This document shows, in pieces, positions 26,121 to 38,563 of a stretch of 64,000 nucleotides of DNA; position 1 is the first letter of the stretch, and the number at the start of each line of letters is the position of its first letter. The stretch covers positions 97,656,020-97,720,019 of the forward strand of contig OX235272.1 of the NCBI GenBank assembly GCA_944472155.2, in the 5' to 3' direction. The position numbers and the translations under genes were made by a program. This DNA comes from Trichobilharzia szidati. Its lineage: Eukaryota > Platyhelminthes > Trematoda > Strigeidida > Schistosomatidae. The notes below the pieces were generated by a model. That model saw only the letters and a list, made by a program, of their open reading frames with translations, searched no databases and was not told the origin of the DNA.

Positions 26121-27719
26121 CAAACTAAAATTAGAGATGTTATACGGCACTGCTCTGACCCTCACTGTTAGCCCCCGAAATCTGTATACTCTCTTTGACT
26201 GTACTCTCACGACCCTAGTCACCTATTCTCAGTCAGTCTTAAATTTTAATTATTTCTTCAATCAAATACTTTTGCATATATCACTGATAACATTGTGTTA
26301 TGAACATTTCAGAATGCTAAGAGTTCAGTCTCAACTGAAGACGACTGGTATTAAAATGTCTCTGGAGACTGCCTAATGCTGTACGTAGACACTGACTACC
26401 TCTACGCAAATCGAGGCCCAAATGTCGGTAGTCTAAATAATCAACTAAACGGTGAGTCTTAAATACTAACGAATCTTATCTTACTGTTCTATAACTATAA
26501 TCCTGTGTAGTCAAATTTTTCGGAATAACATAACTTACTAATACTTATATGTGTAATGCTGCACCATTATGCACTGTTTTTCGAAATTTCATTTATTTAC
26601 ATCTAAAAGGTAGACTATGACCGTCTAATTTCTTTACATTTTTATTATTTTTCTTCTCCAAAATGCTGTAACTGATGAAACATACATGATGGTCTTCTGA
26701 AAGTGGTCATTGATACGATGACTTTGAATGAGTTGACGAATGAACATTAAAAAAACTTTTGTGACATATTAAAACATAAATTAAAATAATAATAATAAAA
26801 ATGAAGTATTTCACCAGGGCCTTGTGCAAAATAGGTGGGAGGGTGGTGATTGCTATTCAGCGGATATGATGGTGGCGACATACGAGAACCACTCTTATCT
26901 GTGCCACAGCACTCTATTGCTAAGGCTCCTGAGTTTGAATGGCTTCTGAAAAATAAGAGAATATTTATAAAAGAAATAGAAGTCGAAAACTGCCTAAAAG
27001 CCGAAGTTTAAACATATACATAGTATGAGTCCGCTAATTCAGAAGGACACCTAACTGTATACTTCAGAAAAACAGTGGATATTATTAAGCTCTCGCTTTT
27101 CTTCTACATAGTTCACGCACTTTGACTTTTGTGTTTAACTCCTTTTCAACCTATATAAGTAGGTAAAATTATCACCCTTTTCACTTAAACTAATTGCTCT
27201 CAAGAAAGACTGTAGAATTCCATTACTGAAACCTATCGGGGAAATAATATTTAAAAGAACAATAAAAATTGATGAATCCCATGTTTGTTATTTATTTTGA
27301 ATTATCAACACCTATTATATACTTCTGCACCTCTCTGGCGGTTTTCTTGTGTCTTGTAAGTTGTCGTCTATCCTCTTGCTGTAAACCATAACAGTTCAAC
27401 CGAGGGATTTTTTGAAAGACTGCATGCAGGATGAGAGATAAACGATTCACAAAAACAGTTTATCTGTAGTCATCTCGGTGAATGCATGTACAGAAACTAA
27501 TATAACTTAGCAACTGATACTCCTCATTATAGCTGGGGTCTATTTTTAAGTCATGTCAGAGAAAGATACCCTCTTTTATGTGTTTTCATTCATTTTCTTG
27601 TAAATATAAGTCACATTTGCTCAAAAATTCCTCATGTTTAGGATTGGTCGTTTGAAGGTCACTCGTGTGTTCGTGAGCTTTGCCAGCTCAACATTGAAAA
27701 TTCCACCATTGCCAAAGTA
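26121..27719. other. AT-rich unassigned sequence
   Basis: Only short open frames occur, and stops are dense in all frames. An AT-rich simple stretch lies at about 26780-26800. The first ~250 bp may be LINE 3' tail. Nothing else was recognised. Confidence 0.3.
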
Positions 27720-28290
27720 GGACGATGTATAACATCCTATAAAAGCAGTATCCATGATCTCAAATTGTTTACAAATAGCTTTCTGTATGTTAATCAACTT
27801 GCCTATACAGAAAAACCATGCAGCGACAAATGGCGGCTGACCTCGGCACGGTGAAACAAATCCGCATGGCTATGTTACATTTTGTACTGTATGCAGTACA
27901 ATTCACTTCTGGTGTTATCTGCGATAAAACTGCTGACGAGATTATACCAATACATCACTTATTTTTCAAATTAATACCCAATTTCTATATAAATCAAGAA
28001 CAAGATTCAATGCCATACACAGCAAAGTCATATGGGGGAATGACTTCAAGCTTTATTTTTTCCCAAGTATTTGTGATCCATTCAACACATACTTGGGTTT
28101 ATTTGTTAATGCGAAGACAATATTTCTATATTTCTTAATGCGCTCCATTGAATGACCAGTTGGCAGATTGTTCCCACAAACTAAAGACGAAAACAACAGC
28201 GACCATGTAATTTCACCATAAACCAAACTCATGTAATTCAAACAATACTTATCCATGCCTGCACAACTGGTGTGTCCTACATAGATAGAA
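27720..28290 (-). repeat. Unclassified dispersed repeat X, copy 1
   Basis: Matches 62127-62797 in inverted orientation over several hundred bp. One half (27722-27920 read on plus) translates to a sequence sharing DLK, NSFL, QL, TE-P-SDKW and VKQI with the other copy. A shift separates the SDKW part from the DLGTVKQI part. The other half (28256 down to 28060, minus) shares EITW, SMERIKKYRNIVFALT and KPKYV. I recognise no domain. Both halves could be fragments of a mobile element or of a duplicated gene. Confidence 0.6.
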
Positions 28291-28591
28291 ATAAATATAT
28301 ATTATATTATTGCATCTTCCGGTATAGAGTTTCAGGGATGGCGAACTTGCGGTGAAAAGAAATAGGACTGCACCCGAGTCTTTGCACTCTGATGAGCTAT
28401 CATTCTGTGATTTCCACGAGGTAGCCCACACTTACCCTATGGCAGAACACATTTGTTAGGGTGATTCCGCTCATTTTTTGTCCTTCAGACTGTAATAAAG
28501 TCCCCCATTAGCCGACGGTAGCTAAATGTGAAGAGACCTTACTTCTCTAGCCGTTCATCACATGGTTTGTTTCGGAGACTAATCATGACTT

Positions 28592-28723
28592 TTCAGGATT
28601 TTCATCATGAGCTGACATTAGTTAGAGAACCATTGGAAAACCTGGGAGTACTGGACAGCTGTCAGTTCATGATAAAAATCCTGAAACCAATCAAATCCCT
28701 ACAAACCAACACTTGAATATCAA
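28592..28723. repeat. SINE 3'-end fold-back (inverted then direct copy)
   Basis: 28592-28662 is the reverse complement of the SINE body seen at 29012-29080. It is followed at once by a direct copy of the SINE end (about 28660-28723). The two can pair over CAGGATTTTCATCATGA and its partner. The junction falls at CAGCTGT, the stem III/cleavage region of the hammerhead motif in the complete copy. Confidence 0.6.
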
Positions 28724-28739
28724 TGAGATGCTCACTAGT

Positions 28740-28904
28740 GACTTGCCCTATTCAGGTAGGTAGTTGCCTGGGGTTCTAGTGAGAAGTCGTGACCAGTAGG
28801 GTGCAGCAGGTCGGGCGTGAGGACAAATACTCGCCGAAGACATTGGCTAGGGGTCGCGCTATGTCGTGAATTGGCAGAAGTTAGAATTCATGGACCATTG
28901 GATC
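28740..28904 (+). mobile_element. GC-richer segment upstream of the SINE head
   Basis: About 165 bp, GC-richer than its surroundings, runs into the tRNA-like head. It recalls sequence commonly found 5' of this SINE in schistosomes (memory only), so it may belong to the same repeat. Confidence 0.3.
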
Positions 28905-29118
28905 GGGTCCCAGTGGCTTAATGGTATACGAGCTCGCCTTGTAACCAGAAGGTCCTGGGTTCGAATCCCGGTGGGTGCGCACTGCTGAAGAGTCCCAAAC
29001 TAGGGCGAAACAGCTGTCCAGTAATCCCAGGTTTTCCAATGGTTCTCTAACTAATGTCAGCTCATGATGAAAATCCTGAAACCAATCAAATCCGTACAAA
29101 CCAACACTTGAAAATCAT
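28905..29118 (+). mobile_element. tRNA-derived SINE with hammerhead motif (SM-alpha-like)
   Basis: 28905-28980 is a tRNA-like head with A box (AGTGGCTTAATGG) and B box (GGTTCGAATCC). It is followed by a hammerhead core (28981-29022) and a body ending around AATCCTGAAACCAATCAAATC. This head-plus-ribozyme design is that of the SM-alpha-type schistosome SINE described with self-cleaving hammerheads. The anticodon arm does not pair well, so it is not a tRNA gene. Confidence 0.75.
28981..29022 (+). ncRNA. Hammerhead ribozyme motif in the SINE
   Basis: Core box CTGAAGA (28985-28991) fits the hammerhead consensus CUGANGA. Stem II pairs 28992-28995 with 29003-29006. GAAA follows at 29007-29010. Stem III is a loopless palindrome, ACAG/CTGT (29010-29017). 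GTC at 29016-29018 is a classical cleavage triplet. Stem I pairs ACTG (28981-28984) with CAGT (29019-29022). All invariant positions are present. Such a tiny stem III suggests poor activity as a monomer, as reported for minimal hammerheads of this class that act better as dimers. Confidence 0.72.
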
Positions 29119-29780
29119 GACTTTTGTTGCCCGTCTTTGAACTCTTTCTAGAAAGGTAATGGTCTCTTCGAAGTAGGGGGACGCAATGATGTTTGTTCGC
29201 CTCAAGGTGTGGTCTGACGTATGAAGGAGCTCAGCGGTGGGTGCACTGCCTATGTGTAAAGTGTATGACCACATATGACCTCGATACATGCCCCGTGTAA
29301 TTCACGCTTATGTTATTTTTTTCCGTTAGAACTAGACTTAAGTCAAGCTCCGACGTTGTGCAGGACAACCTTTCATCGCGTAGAGTGTATCTTGCATTCT
29401 GCAGCCTACAGGCGCGTAATTTCACTACTTTACACTTTTTCAGGTTGAAAGTCATTTTCCGTTGGCCACCACCCAGTCTTCCAGAAGTTTTAAGTCTGCC
29501 TGCTGACTGTCTGAGTCTTCCAAGTACTTAATCGATTTCCAAATCTTCACGTTGTCAGTGTGAAGAAGAGTTGGCTGCTTAGACGGCATGGTAAGTTACT
29601 GATAAAAATCAAAAACATCAGTGGCCCTAGGATAGAACCCTGTAACACTCCTGATGACCAGCCGTACCAAAATGATCGGACCCGATTTACCTTAGTGTAG
29701 AATTTCGTTTCAGCTAGGTTGTCCTTCAGCTACGACAGAAATTGGGGCTAGCAAGGTGATTCCGATGGGGCCGGCCTGTT
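29105..29780 (-). mobile_element. CR1-like LINE RT fragment
   Basis: Minus-strand translation across frames gives SSGVLQGSILGPLMFLIF (about 29670-29610), TDNVKIW, MTFNLKKCKVVKLR (from 29455) and FLERVQRRATKVM (about 29130). Several frameshifts separate these, and the FADD box appears altered. It is truncated at both ends; the SINE adjoins its 3' side. Confidence 0.72.
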
Positions 29781-31429
29781 TTCGTATTTTTCCTTGAGTT
29801 TAAATAGGACACTTGGTTAACCTTGACTGTCACTTCCAGTGCCGCATCGCAGCAGTGTCACTGAGGCTTGGGGACGTATTAAGGCTTCAGTTTCCTGCCT
29901 CCTTATGGTACGAGGCCTGCTTTAGCAGATTCGGATGTCCTCCCATTTTCACCTTGGTCTCGTACCACCGTCGAAGTACTAGAAATTACCTTTCCTGGGA
30001 GTTGAATTTGACACTTAGTAGCCTTGGGGAGCTAATCAATGTAAGATGAGCGGGACGAGGTGGCCGGAAAATCAAGATTGTTGCATAAGCAGAAAGGGCC
30101 ACTTGGGGAGACAGCCACCTCCATTGCTGTGCATCATGCACGTGTTTTTCACAGGCAGTGGCAGTTTCCAGCTCCGGAACACCATGTGTGACCATGGAGG
30201 TGAAGTGCATCAGTTCCGGTGACTCCCTCGCCGTTTGCCTGTAAGCCGGTGCCCTATGACGCCTTATTATTATGTTGTAACTTCTGTCGATAGCTAATAT
30301 TTGAGCCAGTAACAGTATCCTTTCAGCCTCTACAGCAGTGTCTAGTGTCACTCCTAATGGACGTGACATACTTTGAGTTGCCTGAACACCCCTGTACAGT
30401 CTGCACAATTTGGGTGAACTGATGTCCGGCCCTAATTTGCCACGTGATTGCTGCATGGATTAGACCACTGTTCCTGATCAAACAAAGCCCTTTGTTCACG
30501 CAGACTACTGATGAATAGTGTTATGTTAAGTAGGAGGAGGGAGTTCAATCGACTTACCTCAGGCTTAGATTTAGTCTTTTGCTGCTGTTCATCCTTTGTA
30601 AGGTCGGTTACTGTAGACTTCATCGGGACCTTGCTAGTCTTTGCAATGTTGCGATACATGATAGAGGATGCAAGTGGTTCTTTGACGATCCCATTCTTCT
30701 GAAATTCCAGGTGTAACCTTGGAATTCTTCAATCTGTGAGGATTGATATTTCCAGTCGATTGGGCTGGAGTATCCCTTTTACGACTTTTACTAAGTCTTG
30801 ATGATGTGGCGTTGTCAGGTGGAGAGCTGCACGAGACTGTGTCGATACAGAAAGGTGGCGTGCTGTTTCTGTTGTCCGGCGACACTCTATGTGAGACTGT
30901 GCCAGGGCGATAAAGTGAGCAAATTTACCAGAACCACGGGCGCGGGTTATTTCGCATTAACTCATATTATGGTTTTGGCACTCCTTTGTCACAACGACAG
31001 TGCACCAATCACTTTTGGAAATTGCATCCAGCTGCTGGGTTAGTTTTAGAAACGACAACACCACAGACCTGGCAGTTGTATCCTTTTCTAGAAGACGCTT
31101 TCGAGGTCTTATGACGCCTTGAGTGCTTCTTTCTGGTTCTGGTGTTCGTCAATCACTGGCTTCCTATGGATAGAGGTGTAGTATCGTGTCCAACCGGTTT
31201 CGTCTGTGCAGTTTCAATGTTGGACTGCGGCAGTGTAGGTATACTATCAGAGCAAGGGATTCGCGAAAGGGTCTTAAGAACTGGCATGAGAGATGGCGTT
31301 AATAACCCTAGGTTGTTTCCTCCTCTGGCTGAAACCCTTGTCACTACAGAATATGGTACCTTGGTGCTCCTTTTAGAGTTACTTTCAAACGCATTACTAA
31401 AAATAACTGTATCTTATGCTTATAAATGA
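29781..31429 (-). pseudogene. Probable LINE ORF1 remnant with PHD-like zinc-finger trace
   Basis: This GC-richer stretch has overlapping minus-strand open pieces (31344-31153, 30885-30634, 30659-30432, 30456-29986), as expected of one frame broken by indels. Around 31070-30970 the minus strand encodes NCQVCGVVV, then further C and HCRC, resembling a decayed PHD/C4HC3 finger like that in ORF1 of CR1-type LINEs. Its position directly 5' of the RT fragment at 29780 supports the same element with an internal deletion (endonuclease and N-terminal RT missing). A decayed host gene is the alternative. Confidence 0.35.
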
Positions 31430-33179
31430 AACCGCGGGAAGAGAGCGACGAAGAGCCGGTCGCTTAACAAATTTGCAGGAGAAAATGGGGGTATCCGGCA
31501 TACCTTGAAGGAGCCGTCAAATGACACCATGCACCAGGTCCTCTAGCGTAATCCAAATGAGAAGTGATGGGGTGGGTGGTCCTACGGTGACATAGAGGAG
31601 ATCGTGTGAGGAAGAAATGAGAGAGTTTGAGCAACCGTGGACCCAGTGAAGGGGATGGCAGAAAATAGAAGAGAGACGAAATGTCCTAAATAAGCCCTAT
31701 TTTCCTCTTAGAACCAAAGGGAATAATAATAGTATATGAATATGGGATAACAGCCGTATCTGCCTAAAAGGACAAGGACAAAGAGATTTTTAAGATGCAA
31801 GATAAAAAATAAAAAGTTTTCGGCTTTATCTGGTACTCTAAGGTTGCTCGGCCTTACAGCAATCACGTGGCAGATCACAAAGTCTTGCTTACCTGAACGA
31901 GTGGGGAAGATGCTGCTATAGATGCAGCCCATGATGCTTTGGAAGTAATTCGAAACAGCTGGACTGGCCACACAGAGATCTGATATAGAAGTAATGGTTG
32001 AATTTAATTCACTGGCTTGAAAGATCAGATTTTCCAATCGGATAGTTCACAAAATAGGTACTCAGTGAGCGCGCCATCAGGTATGACAGCTGGCTATACG
32101 TTGTCGTCTTTCCAATAAACCTGTGTTCTAAGTGCTACTTGAATATTAGATTAGGATGAAACTTGCTGCTATATTTGTGTACAATTCCGCCTATATATAT
32201 ATATTACGAACTCACCTGACTTGTCGCTCGAGTTTATTAGTCCGTTCACTAGATAGTTTCGTTTTAGGCTTCGATAGTCTGAAGTCAACACAGGAAGTCC
32301 TTTGATTCTTCAAATCTATCATGGAATGTATGAACGAAGCTCATGGCCGTTATTTTATGTCCCCGCGATTGATGCAAACAACTGATAGTTTTGATTGTGA
32401 TTGTTCAGTTTGTAATTAGGATTGTGGTAATTTCAAACACCGTTGGAATGTTTGCAGAAGTTCCAATTTTCCAGAAGTACTTTATTTGGTCAGTTGTATG
32501 ACTGATAATATATGCACTAACCTCTCAGGATCACCCTCTTTTTTGGCAGGGTCCTACTATTTGAAGCCACGGAACACTATGTACTGCCAATCATCAGGCG
32601 ATGATCAGAAACAGAGGGCAAAGTGCACGTGATCACACTAGTGCCGCATGCTATTAAAAATGAGGACTCAGAGTCAAGGACTATATTTAACACCAGCCAA
32701 ATTAAAATTAGGTGAGAGGGAAGGAGTCTTCCTATTGGTGGTCGTCGCGTCGTCTTGGGAGGACAAACCATGCATGCCGCGCAGCCGGCCTGAATTCGGA
32801 AAAACATATGAAAGAACCACCGGACTCACCACACCTTACGACTGCATGCTTCGTCGCTCACACTGACACGCAGCAGTGCATGTTTAATCTATTCGGCTAA
32901 ACTGAATTGATTTGATTTTTTGCCTCTAATATTCCACAAACGCGTCATGGTGGAACATTTTTGTGCAATCTGATGGTTTGAAATTCCGCTGACTGTCGCA
33001 AGTAACTTGATATAGTCCAGCTGTAAGACAATACGACTTCGTACTTCAAATATTTTGCTGGGCAGAGAGTGCCTCGGACTTATTTTATTCCCGATGTTAA
33101 TGAGTGGCTAAGCCTATCAGATCACTTCTTGAAATGGTGGATTTATAGTGCAGACACTTCTCGGAATCGTTTGTAAGAA
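31430..33179. other. Unassigned intergenic sequence
   Basis: No recognisable coding. A short TA repeat lies at about 32191-32203. 32700-32880 is GC-richer, with small overlapping ORFs, and may be another repeat that I cannot name. Confidence 0.3.
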
Positions 33180-33365
33180 TAATTCATACAAGAAGTTCTC
33201 TGCAGCGTTACAGTTCCTATTTATCCTTGCAACTCATCTGCTATGTACTCTGAAATGTTCCAACCTGTTGTACAGGAGAAGGGGTAGATTAGGTCCAATT
33301 TCATCTTTCAAATCCGTAAACATGTTAATTACATCGCATCTCTACTATGGTATTACTGTTGAATG
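33180..33365 (-). mobile_element. Possible LINE tail remnant
   Basis: Minus translation gives VINMFTDLKDEIGPNL followed by LLYNRLEHFRVHS. This resembles the RT C-terminal pattern (RGDLI-MF, then R-RGHS) of the LINE tails at 17.8 and 23.3 kb. Flanks are uninformative. Confidence 0.3.
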
Positions 33366-35695
33366 AAATTCAGGCTGTTCGCTCTATCCTGGTACTATAA
33401 CTCGGTCATAACAAATATCATGTTGATGTTAATTCAGCTCTTTCTTGAATAGATGAGTGTCCTCTTGGAGAAGGGCTGGTTGCCTGAATGAACTTCTCTA
33501 GCTGATACCTCACCAGTGGTGCTCGTTTCATTACAGGTTCCATTCAAGCCCTAATTGGCATTTTATGTACATCACATGCGATGAAATTTGTGAGCAAGGA
33601 GCATAAGGAGCACACACTTCCCTACGCAGGTGAACATCCATTTTCAGACTAACCCTAGAGATTGTTGAGATTTTTCACGAATTGAGCATTTCGCCGACAG
33701 CACACTTATTTCCCCACCGAGGCGATATTGAGTAGTCTGGTCGTTGCGATTCCTCAACATATACACTTTTGAAATGAACCAAGTTTAACTTCCACTCTTA
33801 ACAGGGTCTTTTATCGAATCGATCAGAGAAAAACACGATTACTGCAAACGATTCCAAGCAAGGGTGTCGATGGTGGTGAATAATGATTGAACATTCAGTG
33901 AACTTGTTTACTCAGACCAGTTTTTTGTTCGTTGGAGTCAGCAATCCCTGTCGTGGACTTGACGTTTCCTCGTCGACAGATGACTGGAGCAATGCTATCA
34001 GAAGTCATAATGTATATTTTACTGACGTTATTTGTAGACATTTTTAGTGCATCGATAATCACGTGATCAAACTACTGTTTAACAAACCTGCCATATTGGT
34101 TTATACTTGGTATGTCATAAATCTTCGGCTTACCGTCCGTCTTTTAAAAACTCTTGTGTTGAAATCGATTTTGTTATTGTGTACGTAAAATAGGATACTG
34201 AGTTCCTGAGAGTTGTCTTCTGGCTACTTCGAATTATTTTGGTACTGTTATGGACAAAGAGTATAGTGGTTAGTTCACCCTTTACTGATGGAGTCGACAT
34301 GAATTCGCCTTGGACCGAGAGAAAAATAGACTTCAAAAATACATATATACGACAGGTTTAGTTAGGATGAGAAATAGAGCTTCTACCAATCCTAGTTCTG
34401 CGCAGAAGACAGTGGTGATTGACAATTTTTATTGCTGTATTGTTTGAATGTTTACTATCGTTTATTAATATTTATTATATAGATTACTCTGACAAGACCT
34501 CAATGCAAAAGTCAGAGGTATTTAGGACAAACATGGAAGAAAGGTGTAATCTGTAGTAGTTTCATATCTTTTTACTCATTGTTTTCATAAATGTACTTAC
34601 TGTATATGTAATGATCGCTTTTATCATGTAACTGGTGCGTTAACAGTCATCGGTTCGTTTCCACTTTTCGGTGCTTACAGTTTAACTTCGCCAAAAATCT
34701 TTATCTACTCTATTTTAGTGATTCTCCTGTGCTGAATATTAATGCAAACAAATTAATATCTTGAAAATACAGAGGGGAGAGAAGACTGTTAGTTTCCTTT
34801 CTTGATAATCCCATATACGTGAATCAACTTGATTCAACCATCGACTACTTTTAGAAAAGCCTGTCCTATAACAGTCCATTGCATACGACAAAGTAATTGA
34901 AGAACGAACTGTCAATTCATGGTTGTTTGCTCAAACCCAACTCCATATTTTGGCGGGATTCATCGTTCTATCGTCCGCTGTTGAGTGAGGAAAGACGCTA
35001 TAGTCAGTTTCAAGGTCATGATGGGTTCCTGCGTCTACTGGTTATATGTTTTCGTGAATTCGTTTTCCATTGAATTTTAAAGGTTTTTTTGAACGTTTTG
35101 CTTGTTTTGGAGTATGTAGGTCAGTTTTCTGTCACCGGATGCTACTAGTAAGGTTGTTTTTAGGCAGAAGTTATGTTGGTAGTTAAGGATTATGGTAAAC
35201 CTGCAATCATTGAGCTAATTCACGTACACTATGATAGTATAGTAACACTATTTAATAAATGAACTCCCTAACTGGTTTTCCATTGTTTGATAATGTGATT
35301 GAACCAGAACTGTAGGATTGTTTTATCCGCATGACCGGCTGTAATTCATCACCTTGTTCTTCTTAATAAGCATTATCGAAGAATAGGTTAGAATAAGTTT
35401 AGAATTGTTGTAAGCCTGGGGTGATTACGCTATAGGCATTAAATCGTATTAGTCGCCGTTACTCGCGATATGCTATGAAGTAGAAATCTTCGGCTGATAA
35501 AACGCATTACATAAGTCACAGATCAGTGTAATTTGTAACTGACTTGCCAAGCGCTCTCATCAGGAAACAATCAACCAAAGTATGCTTTAAACTGTCGCTC
35601 TCAGGCATTTGAAGGGAAAGGAAGTGTAACACAGTTTAGACATACATGTTTATATTGTGAATACAAATGGAAACAATAAGGTAATGCAAATATTT
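33366..35695. other. Unassigned sequence downstream of the MULE gene
   Basis: No coding signal. 34410-34485 is about three-quarters identical by eye to 39199-39275, hinting at a shared LTR or repeat. I could not find MULE terminal inverted repeats here. Confidence 0.3.
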
Positions 35696-37874
35696 TCACA
35701 AAAATGATCGATTAACAGGGGCACGTCGTAATCTCAAAGTTGTTTGCGGTTCATTTGCTAGCAAAGTGTCCAACCTTCTTTTGAACTCTGCTACTTCCCG
35801 CAGTGCAGCATCCGGATTTCTTTGGTTCAGAATGTTGAGACGACGTCTTAAACGTTCATAAGCCTTTCTGAACGCGTTGTTCGGTTCCGGTGTTAGGCGG
35901 ATGGCTCGTGGAATGTCCTCCGTGGTGTTATACTGACGTGCCCACCCGTCACTATTTCTCAGAATATCTAAGAGTAACAATTAAGGAAATGGAACTTACC
36001 ACAGGTTAGATATGAATTTAAGAAAGCCCCAACGACATGAGCACATGGCAAATTGTATGCACAGTATGTCCAACACGTGCATTTCGCCTCATCCCTGTTT
36101 ACGAAGAAGATGTGACCACCTTCTGCGTAATTAACTGAAGTGGAAGATATTGAATGAAAGAAGAAGGATCGCCTTTGCAAGTCTAAGAAAACTTTCTTGG
36201 CAGCAAAGGGTGTGAGACGCCGTAATATGGTCTGCAGGGAAGTATGTACCTAGGAAAAATCGTAAATTATCTTCAAACTTACATCGTAATTGTAGTATTT
36301 ACAAAGCATCCACTGGCCCTGACGTATTTTACGCATGGTTGTGTGGTCAATCCACTTCCATATTTTCCATAGAGTCAGTTCCAGCGGATCCCCTTTACGT
36401 AAATATCTCTTCAGCTGCCTGTGAGCATTCTCAACTCTGTTGTTAGTGTTGTTCCCCATGGTGATGGCGAACCGGTTGCACGATGCAGCCCAATATTTCC
36501 TTGTTCTTAGCCAGTACCTTCTAATGTAAGCACCAGCCTCAGCGTCTATAACACTAATGAGATTTAGATAAGTCCAAAACCTTTGGCAATAAATTCTGAT
36601 TTGTTAACCTACCTGTTGTAACTGCGCGTGTGCGCCATTCGACACAACCACTTTTTAACAAGTTTATTTGGGAACTGTTCTCGCTAAGGTAGTTAATGGG
36701 AATGCAGCTTACCTTCCTTCGGAATGCCTGGCATACATGGAAAAGACATAAAACAATACTACACCTAGGGAATTCCTCCTTTAAAGCGTTAATCTGTGCA
36801 GTTGCACAGTCGACAGTGAATGTTAGTGTTTTTGATGTATCAGTCATAAATCTCTTAAATGTCTGCAATATCTCCTTGATATCTGCAAACTTTTCTCTCC
36901 TAGTCAGAGCAAACAAAACAGTCCTTCCTCTTCCGAATCCATCAGTCACAACAAACTGATATAAAGGCCATCTGTAATAAATTAGGAGAAGGATTTACCC
37001 CTTCTTGTTCTGCAACTTACCCCATCTTATTCGTTTTATAGGTACAATCAATTCCAACTACTTCTGGAAACTTATGATACAAGTCTATCAAATCATTGCG
37101 AGCGAAAATAATTTTAGATACAAAGCCTGCGTTGTCATGCAGAACACTAACTGCACCTGTCTGTCTTAGTCGATGAAGCAGGTCTTCCAAACTGCCGATT
37201 TCTATTCTACTGCACCATTTATTTTCATACGACTTACGTTTATACATCCTAGCCCGCATGTTTTTAATATCATTATACAGCAGGGCTTTAACAAATTTAT
37301 CATGCGCTAAATCCATTACTTCATAGCCATCAGTATTCCTTTCAATGAACGGTTGTATAACTGCCATTTCTTGTGGTGATAACCGACGTCTAGATACATC
37401 AATGGACATGAAACTTGCTGTGCATGGATGGTTATGCACAGTTTGGTACTTTGTTATCCTGTATATGTTGGATTTGCGCCGTACTGTAATTACTGATTGA
37501 CATGAAGTACTTTTGAACCTTGAAATTGTTAAAATTTACATAGACAGTAAACTTACCCTCTGTTCCTAAAGCCAGCACCTCGGGAAGCACGTTTACTTCC
37601 AAAAGTGCATTTAAACGTCACATGCTCGTATTCCATAGGACCGGATGGATCCTTTTTACTGGAATCAACCCGATACCATGTGTTGGATTCCTTTCAAAGA
37701 AATAATGAACAACTTAGTTAGTACCTTCATAAATGCATCTAAAGCTTCCTTAAATTGCATCCATGTATAAAATACACAGCAAAGCATTATCCTTTGGAAT
37801 GTAGCTGTTACATCACACAATATAGATGACACATTCCGTGAAGTAGACGCAGTAGGAGTAATTTGCAACATCAT
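35696..37874 (-). CDS. Mutator-like (MULE) transposase gene, eight coding exons
   Basis: Exons (minus): 37725-37874, 37557-37690, 37021-37518, 36713-36971, 36613-36683, 36283-36553, 36000-36249, 35696-35967. The seven GT-AG introns are 34, 38, 49, 29, 59, 33 and 32 bp. All phases join without a stop, giving 634 residues. Domains: N-terminal FLYWCH/WRKY-like DNA-binding region with HNHP (123-126); MULE DDE domain with D252 (VVGIDCTYKTN), D315 (TVDCATAQINA), C336/H339 (CLFH) and E412 (NNRVENAHRQLK); then a SWIM zinc finger C518, C520, C530, H532. The start ATG follows an in-frame TAA. Mutator elements (Curupira) are described in schistosomes. No terminal inverted repeats were found, so this is either an autonomous element with unseen ends or a domesticated gene. 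Micro-introns of this size are typical of flatworm genes. Confidence 0.85.
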
Positions 37875-38563
37875 TTAATGGTTCTAACAATTCCTAACGT
37901 GCACAACACAATGCTTTCAAGTAAATAAACAGTTGTATGTATTTCATTGCTTATATACCACTTTTGTGACATAGGAAATTTACTTTATTTATGTTGACCT
38001 AGTATGTGCAATTCCCACAGGTCACTAAACTGAAAACTTAAAAAAGTAGATCACTTAATACATACATATATCTACATGTCCAAAATTAAAGACACATTAT
38101 ACGTTTAGCAATTTTCGTTGAATTCTATTCCCATAGTAACAAAAAATGCATACATCCTATTTTGGACTTAAAATAAATGCATCAAAATTATTGTTAATTT
38201 ATATTCACTTGCTAGACATTCTCATACATCTCAGTGTACTTTCAACCCCACCAATGCATCCAAATAGCATGTGACTATCACACTACACTCACACCAAAAA
38301 AATTAACACGCCGTTATATTATGGTAAGTTAAGCCTGACATTAAACTGACTGTAAATTTCCGTGTCAAAATAAAGAGACTGCCATTTTTACTCATATTTT
38401 AGACCAATAAGAAGCCAGCTAGCCAACAGCCAATCAGAATCTGCCTATATCGCTTTTCTTGAGTGAGGCTAAATTCTATTACGATGTGTTTTCGCGCATT
38501 GTATGAGTTATCGCGTTCACGCCTATAGAGACGTTAGAAGACAGAGGAAAAATATCAGAAACT
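37875..38563. other. Upstream region of the MULE gene
   Basis: AT-rich, without recognisable coding. It would contain any promoter or 5' exon of the MULE gene. Confidence 0.3.

Noticed and set aside
28905..28980. A functional tRNA-Thr-like gene
   Set aside because: The anticodon arm pairs poorly and the sequence continues into the hammerhead-bearing SINE body.
29813..31344. A host multi-exon gene in the GC-richer 29.8-31.4 kb stretch
   Set aside because: Open pieces overlap in different frames as in an indel-broken ORF, splice sites do not link them, and an RT fragment of a LINE follows on the same strand.
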